A DNA stretch of 64,000 nt from Sulfurimonas sp. (GTDB lineage: Bacteria > Campylobacterota > Campylobacteria > Campylobacterales > Sulfurimonadaceae): assembly GCF_028694605.1 (NCBI RefSeq), contig NZ_JAQVKP010000001.1, forward strand, positions 124,001-188,000, in the 5' to 3' direction. The notes under the pieces were generated by a model that was not told where the DNA came from, searched no databases, and worked only from the letters and a program-made list of their open reading frames with translations. Each line of letters begins with the position of its first letter. Position 1 is the first letter of the stretch. The translations under genes were made by a program, and so were the position numbers. Shown in pieces: positions 1 through 6,712 of the stretch.

Positions 1-21
1 GTGACAGAGTAAAGGTGTAAA

Positions 22-810
22 ATGAGGACGATTTATCTAAGTATGGTGAGTTGCGTACTTGTTTTTGGACTTAGTGGCTGTGGTTCAAAGAGTATAGAAA
101 AACCGCAAGAAGTGGCGCAGGCACAAAAGAGTAACGGTGCGGATGATGAGTTGGCATCATTTACGGATGAGATGAAAGTCCAAGAGATTTATGATCCTCT
201 TAGCGGTTATAATCGTATGATGACAAGCTTCAATGACGCTGCGTATGAGTATGTTCTTAAGCCAGTTGCAACCGGATATAAAAATATGCTCCATTTTGAG
301 ATTCGTAACTCAATAGAGAATTTTTTTGAAAATCTCTACTTTCCGGTGCGATTTGCAAACACTCTTTTGCAGGGAAAATTCTCTTATGCCGCAGAGGAGA
401 CCGGGAGATTTGTTATAAATAGTACGGTTGGTGTTTTAGGACTTTTTGATTCTGCCAAGAGTTGTTTTGAGCTTGAAGCGCATGAAGAAGATTTTGGTCA
501 AACGCTTGGATATTATGGTGTCGGCGGTGGTCCTCATATCGTATTGCCGCTACTTGGACCATCAAATTTGCGTGACACGTTGAGCCTTTACCCAGACTCG
601 GTTTTAAGTGTGATAGATTGGGAAGAGAGGGATTATTGGACGCTTACGGATACCCCTGCGGAGTATATCGGTGTAAAATCGCTTGAGAAGATAAACACTA
701 TCTCTATACATATGGATAAATATGAGAAGATGAAAGAGGATGCGGTGGATTTGTATCCGTTTTTGCGAGATATGTATGAACAGCGTAGAAAAAAACAGAT
801 AGAGGAGTAG
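22..810 (+). CDS. mlaA: MlaA/VacJ-family outer-membrane phospholipid-trafficking lipoprotein
   Basis: The 262-residue product starts with a lipoprotein signal peptide whose lipobox ends in Leu-Ser-Gly-Cys at Cys20. The body matches the VacJ/MlaA family, with the typical stretch around residues 55-75 (DPLSGYNRMM) and the Gly-rich segment YYGVGGGPHIVLPLLGPS near 162-180. In the family, MlaA sits in the inner leaflet of the outer membrane and removes mislocalised phospholipid, handing it to MlaC. It is followed at 3 bp by mlaC and then by an RND pump, so it heads a lipid-transport operon. An upstream reading frame ends at about base 12, so the operon may begin outside the window. Confidence 0.93.
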   Translation: MRTIYLSMVSCVLVFGLSGCGSKSIEKPQEVAQAQKSNGADDELASFTDEMKVQEIYDPLSGYNRMMTSFNDAAYEYVLKPVATGYKNMLHFEIRNSIENFFENLYFPVRFANTLLQGKFSYAAEETGRFVINSTVGVLGLFDSAKSCFELEAHEEDFGQTLGYYGVGGGPHIVLPLLGPSNLRDTLSLYPDSVLSVIDWEERDYWTLTDTPAEYIGVKSLEKINTISIHMDKYEKMKEDAVDLYPFLRDMYEQRRKKQIEE

Positions 811-813
811 GTT

Positions 814-1416
814 GTGAAGTATATTTATAAAATAGTTTTGGCGATTACCGCGGTGCTTTGTTTTGGGCAAAACTTGGCTGCAAATGAACAAGTAGAGCTA
901 AAAGAGCATTTTTTAAAAAAAATTGATGAGATTATTCTTATTGTTGCAAAAAAAGAGTTTACAAAAGATGAGAGAAACGGCAAAATAGTCAAATCACTTA
1001 CTCCAATGTTTGATTTTGAGCTTATGGCAAAACTAAGCCTTGGAAACAGATGGAAAGATCTCTCTGATACAGAAAAAGAGAAGTTCGTTGCACTTTATGT
1101 TGAGCGTATGAAGCAGTCTTACTCATCAAAAATTGATGCCTATAAAGATGAAAAAGTAGAGATAAAAAAAGTAGAGCAGGCAAAAGAGGATAGAATAACT
1201 TTAGTGACTGACCTTGTTAGCAAAACAGAAAAGCTTGAAATTGCCTATAAGTTTCACAAGCCAAAAAAGCCTATAGCTTCGAAAGACAGCTGGCTTATCT
1301 ATGATGTTGAAATTTTGGGAGTAAGTATTTTAAAAACTGATATAGCTCAGTTTAAAGAGTTTTTACATACGAAAAGTATGAGTGAACTTATGGATGCTTT
1401 GGCAAAACAATCGTAG
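814..1416 (+). CDS. mlaC: MlaC/Ttg2D-family periplasmic phospholipid-binding protein
   Basis: This 200-residue protein begins at GTG and has an N-terminal signal peptide (hydrophobic segment about residues 5-22) without a lipobox, so it is probably periplasmic. The body has the MlaC/Ttg2D pattern (LTPMFDFELMAKLSLGNRW, then LYVERMKQSYSSKI). Family members carry a phospholipid between MlaA in the outer membrane and an inner-membrane complex. No mlaF/E/D ABC genes are next to it; instead a large RND transporter follows 5 bp downstream. The function is firm at family level; the pairing with the RND pump is inferred from the tight spacing. Confidence 0.9.
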   Translation: MKYIYKIVLAITAVLCFGQNLAANEQVELKEHFLKKIDEIILIVAKKEFTKDERNGKIVKSLTPMFDFELMAKLSLGNRWKDLSDTEKEKFVALYVERMKQSYSSKIDAYKDEKVEIKKVEQAKEDRITLVTDLVSKTEKLEIAYKFHKPKKPIASKDSWLIYDVEILGVSILKTDIAQFKEFLHTKSMSELMDALAKQS

Positions 1417-1421
1417 ATTTT

Positions 1422-3908
1422 ATGCTTAAAAATTTTTATCAAAACTATCTTCTAGGGTATCCAAAGATTATATTCTCCTTTATGGTTGTTTTGATAATAG
1501 CCGTGTCACTTTTTGCGTTTAAGCTAGAGATTGATGCGAGTGCCCAGACGCTTCTTTTGGAAAATGATAAAGATTTGGAGTTTTCAAGAGATGTGGCAAA
1601 GCGTTTTGAAGCACCGGATTTTTTAGTGGTTACATATACTGTCGATGGTGACTTGCTAAGCCAAGACAACATTGACAATATAACACTCTTAAGCAACAAA
1701 ATCAAAAAGCTCTCTATTGTAGAGAGCGTTACTTCAATCGTTAATGTTCCTTTGTTGCAATCTCCGCCGATGCCTCTTAAAGAGCTATTAAAAGGAATCC
1801 CAACCCTCACATCTCCGGATATCAATAAAACACTCGTCAAAGAAGAGTTTCTAACAAGCGCCATCTATAGACAAAATCTTGTGAGTGACGACTTTGCAAC
1901 AACAGCGCTTATGGTAAACCTTAAAAGAGACGAGCACTATTTTTCTCTTATAAACAACAAGGACAAATACTTAAAGCTTAAAAAAGAGCGAGCGCTTACT
2001 CACAGTGAACAGACAGAATACAAAAACGCTGCGGACGCGCTAAAAAAATACAGAGACACTTTAAGAGCGCAAAATCATGCAACAATAGTTTCATTGAGGG
2101 AGATGTTAAAAACTTTTATGCAAGAGCATCCAAAAATCAAGCTTCATCTTGGCGGCGTAGATATGATAGCTGATGATATGGTGGAGTTTGTAAAATATGA
2201 TTTGAAAACTTTTGGTTTTATGATTATTGTTCTTTTGGTGCTGATTTTATATATTTTGTTACGGGAGAAGAGATGGGTTGCGATTGCACTTTTGATTTGC
2301 AGCGCCTCTCTTGGAGTTACAAGCGGATTGTTAGGGCTTTTTGGATGGGAGATTACGGTAGTGTCTTCCAATTTTATCTCCTTGCAGCTTATTATGAATA
2401 TGTCGCTGGTCGTGCATCTTATTGTACGTTATAAGGAGCTACATGAACAAAATCCGCATGAAGAGCAAAAAAGTCTCGCTCTCGGTACTGTTTTTTCTAT
2501 GGGTAAGCCATCTCTTTTTGTTGTTTTAACCACAATCGCAGGATTCAGTTCTTTAGTTTTTAGCGGTATTTTGCCTGTTATTAACTTTGGCTGGATGATG
2601 AGTATAGGTATGGTTGTTTCGCTTGTTTTGACCTATATACTTTTTCCAATTGTTCTGCTTTTTTTTAAAAAAAGCGAGGCAGAACAACGTTCAACATCTA
2701 AAGTTTCATTTACGTCAAAAGTGGCATATATTGCGTATAACTATAAAAAAACAGTTTTAGTCTCTGCATTTTTGGTTACGGTATTTTCTGTCTCCGGGGC
2801 GATGCAGTTGCGTGTAGAGAACAGTTTTATAGACTACTTTAAAAAAGAGACGCAAATTTATCAGGGAATGGCGCTTATAGATAAAAAACTTGGCGGAACA
2901 ACGCCGCTTGATATTATTTTGACATTTAAACAAAACAGTGATGAAGTTGTTGCCATTGGAGTGAAAGATTCAAAAGAAGATGCGGAATTGGACTCTTTTA
3001 CAGATGAGTTTAAAGAGCAAGACGGCGACAAAGAACAGTACTGGTTTACCCAAAATAAGATGCGCAAAGTCAAAGAGGTACATGATTATCTTGATTCCGT
3101 AGATGCTGTTGGAAAAGTGCTTTCTCTTGCAACGGCGGGAGAGATACTTCAGGTACTTAATGATGGAGTTGAAGCTGATGGGTTGACTTTGGCGCTTATG
3201 AATAAAGAGCTGCCGCAGGAGTATAGAAAAATTATTCTCTCGCCATATATGGATATCACAAACAATCAAGTGCGTATAAGTACGAGAATCATCGACTCTC
3301 TGCCGGAACTTGAACGAGACGCACTCATCAAAAAAATCGATGCCGACCTGAAAAAAATGCTTACCCCAAAGAATGAGGAGCATAAACTATCCAATCTTTT
3401 AGTAATGTACAACAATATGCTTCAATCTCTTTTTGATTCACAAATCAAGACGATAGGCGTTGTTGTATTTATCTTATTTTTAATGTTTTTGGTACTTTTT
3501 AGAAGTTTGAAAATTGCCGTTATAGCAATGGTAGCCAACATAATTCCGGTCGGTGTTATTTTTGGCTTTATGGGATGGATGAATATACCGCTGGATATGA
3601 TGACAATAACCATTGCAGCTATCAGCATCGGTATAGCCGTGGATGACACTATCCACTATATTTATCGTTATTCCATGCTTTATCAACAGAGCAAAGATGC
3701 CAAGACGACAATGTTTCAAGCACATGAGAGTATAGGGGTGGCGATGTTTTATACCTCCGCAATCATTATGGTAGGATTTTCTGTTTTAGTACTTTCTAAC
3801 TTTTTGCCGACTATCTATTTTGGACTTTTGACTATGATAGCGATGTTTATGGCAATTGTTGCAGATTTGATGTTTTTGCCTGTACTGATTTTAATTTTTG
3901 GAATTTAG
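1422..3908 (+). CDS. MMPL/RND-family transporter (HpnN-like), lipid export partner of MlaA/MlaC
   Basis: The 828-residue protein has the RND/MMPL layout: one TM helix at about 12-32, a large periplasmic loop, a five-helix bundle (about 260-410), a second lone helix (about 440-460), a second loop, and a final bundle (about 670-828). The second bundle carries the usual acidic SIGIAVDDTIHYIYRY motif. Relatives include hopanoid transporter HpnN and the RND protein of the C. jejuni Cj1371-Cj1373 operon, which has the same gene order. It is the last gene of the operon. The substrate is not visible in the sequence; phospholipid or another outer-membrane lipid is an inference from the Mla neighbours. 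Confidence 0.87.
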   Translation: MLKNFYQNYLLGYPKIIFSFMVVLIIAVSLFAFKLEIDASAQTLLLENDKDLEFSRDVAKRFEAPDFLVVTYTVDGDLLSQDNIDNITLLSNKIKKLSIVESVTSIVNVPLLQSPPMPLKELLKGIPTLTSPDINKTLVKEEFLTSAIYRQNLVSDDFATTALMVNLKRDEHYFSLINNKDKYLKLKKERALTHSEQTEYKNAADALKKYRDTLRAQNHATIVSLREMLKTFMQEHPKIKLHLGGVDMIADDMVEFVKYDLKTFGFMIIVLLVLILYILLREKRWVAIALLICSASLGVTSGLLGLFGWEITVVSSNFISLQLIMNMSLVVHLIVRYKELHEQNPHEEQKSLALGTVFSMGKPSLFVVLTTIAGFSSLVFSGILPVINFGWMMSIGMVVSLVLTYILFPIVLLFFKKSEAEQRSTSKVSFTSKVAYIAYNYKKTVLVSAFLVTVFSVSGAMQLRVENSFIDYFKKETQIYQGMALIDKKLGGTTPLDIILTFKQNSDEVVAIGVKDSKEDAELDSFTDEFKEQDGDKEQYWFTQNKMRKVKEVHDYLDSVDAVGKVLSLATAGEILQVLNDGVEADGLTLALMNKELPQEYRKIILSPYMDITNNQVRISTRIIDSLPELERDALIKKIDADLKKMLTPKNEEHKLSNLLVMYNNMLQSLFDSQIKTIGVVVFILFLMFLVLFRSLKIAVIAMVANIIPVGVIFGFMGWMNIPLDMMTITIAAISIGIAVDDTIHYIYRYSMLYQQSKDAKTTMFQAHESIGVAMFYTSAIIMVGFSVLVLSNFLPTIYFGLLTMIAMFMAIVADLMFLPVLILIFGI

Positions 3909-3920
3909 AGGTACCCTTTA
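3904..3920 (+). repeat. 17-bp stop-codon motif TTTAGAGGTRCCCTTTA, copy 1
   Basis: This sequence overlaps the TAG stop of the RND gene. An almost identical copy (one purine differs) overlaps the TAG stop of the beta-CASP gene at 40308-40324. The core AGGTACCCT is near-palindromic. The role is unknown; see findings. Confidence 0.45.
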
Positions 3921-3950
3921 ATTTTGCATCTTCATTTCAAAAATTTTGAT

Positions 3951-3956
3951 GTACAA
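3951..3956 (+). promoter_or_regulatory. Probable -10 element for the NdvB-like gene
   Basis: TACAAT lies 27 bp before the TTG start of the glucan synthase gene in a short A/T-rich gap, with no clear -35, as is usual for sigma70 promoters in Campylobacterota. Confidence 0.4.
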
Positions 3957-3982
3957 TTCGTTTCATTTTTCTAGGAACACCA

Positions 3983-6649
3983 TTGAAATATATTCTCGTT
4001 TCTTTACTGCTCGCTTCGCTTCTTCAGGTTTTTTTATGGCTTAACAATGATAAAAAATTTATTACCCCGCCAGATGCCGAGGATATCATCGAATCACTCT
4101 CTTATGCACCATATACAAAAAAGAACGAAAAAGAGATGCTTAGCGATGAAGAGGTCGTTAGAGACTTAAAACTCCTAAAAAAATTTACAAATACGGTACG
4201 TTTTTACTCCGCAGAGGATTCTCAAAAGGTTATGCCTTTTGTGAAACAGCTTGGCATGAAAGCGCATATGGGTCTTTGGCTCTCGGGAGTTGCCGAAGAT
4301 AACGAAAAAGAGATTGCTTTGGCAAAAACTCTCATTAGTGATTATTATGACAACTTGGCATCCGTAATCGTAGGAAACGAGGTGTTGCTTCGTGATGACT
4401 TGAAGCCTGATGAACTCATTGTGCATATCAGAGATTTTAAGGGCTTTGTGGAGGGTATATTTAAGGGCAGACTGGATGTTAAAGAGCAAGCCATTAAAGA
4501 TGAGCTTGCAAAGATAAAAAACAAGCGCAAAAGAGCCGCTAAAGAGAAAGAACTTCGCATAGAACTTGTAAAACATCCTGAGCATAGTGTGGCAGTGACT
4601 ACTGCGGAGATTTGGAATATGTGGCTGCTGTATCCGGATTTGGCAAATGAAGTAGATATGATAAATATCCATATCCTTCCGTATTGGGAAAAAATAAAAG
4701 CTGAAAATGTTGAAAGTTTTTTCAAAGAGATTTATGCAAAGGTAAGGGAAATTCATAAAACTAAACCTATTACGATAGGCGAGTTTGGATGGCCAAGCCA
4801 AGGATATAACAACCAAGGTGCTGTTGCAAGTCCCGAAAATCAGGCGATGATAATAAGAAGATTTTTAAGAATGGCAAAAGAAGAAGGCTTTAGTTATAAC
4901 ATCATGGAAGCCTTTGACCAGCCTTGGAAAGGCGTGGATGAAGGGAACGTCGGGCAGTACTGGGGTATCTTTGATGCAAACCGCAAACTAAAATTTGAGA
5001 TGCAGGGTGTCGTACTTGTAGAGCCGTTCTGGTTTATGCAGATGGTTGCAGCCGCTCTCATCGGGGCAATTCTGACATTTTACGGACTTAGAAACCAAAA
5101 TATCAACTTTTTACACGCTATCACTTATGGGCTTGCTGCACAGGGTATCTCTTTTGGTATCGTTATGGCGGCGGTCTATCCGTTTATACACTATATGAAT
5201 TTTGGTATGTGGATTATGTGGGGGATGGGTTCCATTTTGATGGTACCGCTGACTCTTATCACGCTTGCAAAGGCAAATGAGCTTTTCAAGTGTACTATCG
5301 GAAAGCCGCCCAAGAGGCTTATACCGCTTGATTTGAAGTCGGAACATATTCCTTTTGTCAGTATCCATGTTCCTGCATACAAAGAACAGCCTGCTGTTTT
5401 GGAAGAGACGCTTCGTGCTCTTGCACAACTTAGATATACAAACTATGAAGTTTTAGTTATCATCAACAATACTCCCGAAGATTTTTATAAAGCTCCTATC
5501 AAAGCGTTGTGTGAAGAGCTTGGTGAGAGATTTGTCTATCTTGACATTCAGTGTAGCGGATTTAAAGCCGGAGCGCTTAACAAAGCTTTAGAATTTACAA
5601 ATCCTGAGTGCGAAATACTTGCTGTTATTGACGCTGATTATGTTATTAGCCCAAATTGGCTTATTGATTTGGTGCCGATTTTTGATGATCCAAAGGTTGC
5701 ATTGGTTCAAGCGCCTCAGGACCACAGAGACGGGAATGACTCGCTTATTAAAACAGCTATGAATGCTGAATATGCTGGCTTTTTTGATATAGGTATGGTT
5801 GAGCGTAACGAAGAGAATGCTATCGTTGCGCATGGAACTATGCTTATGGTTCGCAAAAGTGCATTTGACGAAGTCGGACAGTGGAATACCGATACAATCG
5901 TTGAGGATAGCGAGCTTGGGCTTAGACTTTTTGAAGCGGGTTACATCGGGCACTATACAAACCGCCGCTATGGTCATGGACTGTTGCCAGATACCATTGA
6001 AGCCTTTAAGAACCAACGCCATCGCTGGGCATACGGTGCGGTACAGATTCTTAAAAAGCATTGGCCGCACTTTAAGCCGTCATCAAAAACGCTTACCCGT
6101 GCGCAAAAGCATCACTTTGTCACAGGTTGGTTTTTCTGGCTCTCCGACGCACTTGGACCGGTAACTGCCGTACTTAATATCCTTTGGGTTCCGGTTATCA
6201 TCTTTGTTGGAGTTACCATCCCGACGATTGCCTTGACGGTGCCGATTTTGACCTCATTTTTAGTCAATGTTATACACTCTTTTGTACTATACAAGACAAG
6301 AGTAGGGGCAAAGTTCTACCACTCTACACTGGGTGCAATTGCGGCAATGAGTTTGCAGCTTATCATCTTTAAAGCGGTGTATGATGGATTTGTTAAAGAC
6401 CGTCTGCCGTTTAAGAGAACGGAAAAAGGCGGTAACAGCAAAAAGAGTGTAAGCAGTCCTGTTAAAAACGAGATAATTTTGGCGACACTGCTTTTGGGTT
6501 CGTTTACTGCACTCATTATGACAAACCATCAGGACATCGTGGAGATTTATGTATTTTCCGCAACTATTCTTATCCAAAGTGTGCCTTATATCTCGGCAAT
6601 TATTTTGAGACTTATTGAAAAAAGTTCTTACAAAAAAGAGGCTCTTTAA
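3983..6649 (+). CDS. GH17-GT2 membrane-bound beta-glucan synthase, NdvB-like
   Basis: This 888-residue protein begins at TTG. After an N-terminal TM helix (about 3-20) comes a GH17-like domain with the two expected glutamates, Glu133 in VGNEVLLR and Glu267 in IGEFGWPS. Two or three TM helices (about 347-430) lead to a GT2 processive glycosyltransferase with Asp-Ala-Asp (550-552), Glu-Asp (641-642) and QRHRW (678-682), then C-terminal TM helices. The same GH17+GT2 arrangement is found in Pseudomonas NdvB, which makes cyclic beta-1,3-glucans. It therefore probably builds and trims or cyclises a periplasmic glucan. A charged insert near residues 165-195 splits the GH17 part. It stands alone between two promoters. 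Confidence 0.85.
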   Translation: MKYILVSLLLASLLQVFLWLNNDKKFITPPDAEDIIESLSYAPYTKKNEKEMLSDEEVVRDLKLLKKFTNTVRFYSAEDSQKVMPFVKQLGMKAHMGLWLSGVAEDNEKEIALAKTLISDYYDNLASVIVGNEVLLRDDLKPDELIVHIRDFKGFVEGIFKGRLDVKEQAIKDELAKIKNKRKRAAKEKELRIELVKHPEHSVAVTTAEIWNMWLLYPDLANEVDMINIHILPYWEKIKAENVESFFKEIYAKVREIHKTKPITIGEFGWPSQGYNNQGAVASPENQAMIIRRFLRMAKEEGFSYNIMEAFDQPWKGVDEGNVGQYWGIFDANRKLKFEMQGVVLVEPFWFMQMVAAALIGAILTFYGLRNQNINFLHAITYGLAAQGISFGIVMAAVYPFIHYMNFGMWIMWGMGSILMVPLTLITLAKANELFKCTIGKPPKRLIPLDLKSEHIPFVSIHVPAYKEQPAVLEETLRALAQLRYTNYEVLVIINNTPEDFYKAPIKALCEELGERFVYLDIQCSGFKAGALNKALEFTNPECEILAVIDADYVISPNWLIDLVPIFDDPKVALVQAPQDHRDGNDSLIKTAMNAEYAGFFDIGMVERNEENAIVAHGTMLMVRKSAFDEVGQWNTDTIVEDSELGLRLFEAGYIGHYTNRRYGHGLLPDTIEAFKNQRHRWAYGAVQILKKHWPHFKPSSKTLTRAQKHHFVTGWFFWLSDALGPVTAVLNILWVPVIIFVGVTIPTIALTVPILTSFLVNVIHSFVLYKTRVGAKFYHSTLGAIAAMSLQLIIFKAVYDGFVKDRLPFKRTEKGGNSKKSVSSPVKNEIILATLLLGSFTALIMTNHQDIVEIYVFSATILIQSVPYISAIILRLIEKSSYKKEAL

Positions 6650-6655
6650 GTTTTC

Positions 6656-6684
6656 TTGCTTATCTTTTAAAAAAACTATAAAAT
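6656..6684 (+). promoter_or_regulatory. Probable promoter of the hydrogenase operon
   Basis: TTGCTT at 6656-6661 and TATAAAAT at 6677-6684 resemble -35 and -10 boxes with 15 bp between them. The predicted transcript starts just before the GAGGAA ribosome site of the fused hydrogenase gene. No obvious operator is seen. Confidence 0.5.
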
Positions 6685-6712
6685 AGGAGCATTTAAAAGA
6701 AGAGGAATCGTT

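Noticed and set aside
4175-4816. 213-codon minus-strand frame opposite the GH17 domain
   Set aside because: Antisense to a clearly conserved catalytic domain, with no start context or family.
5799-6164. 121-codon plus-strand frame inside the GT2 domain
   Set aside because: Out-of-frame shadow of the glycosyltransferase catalytic core.
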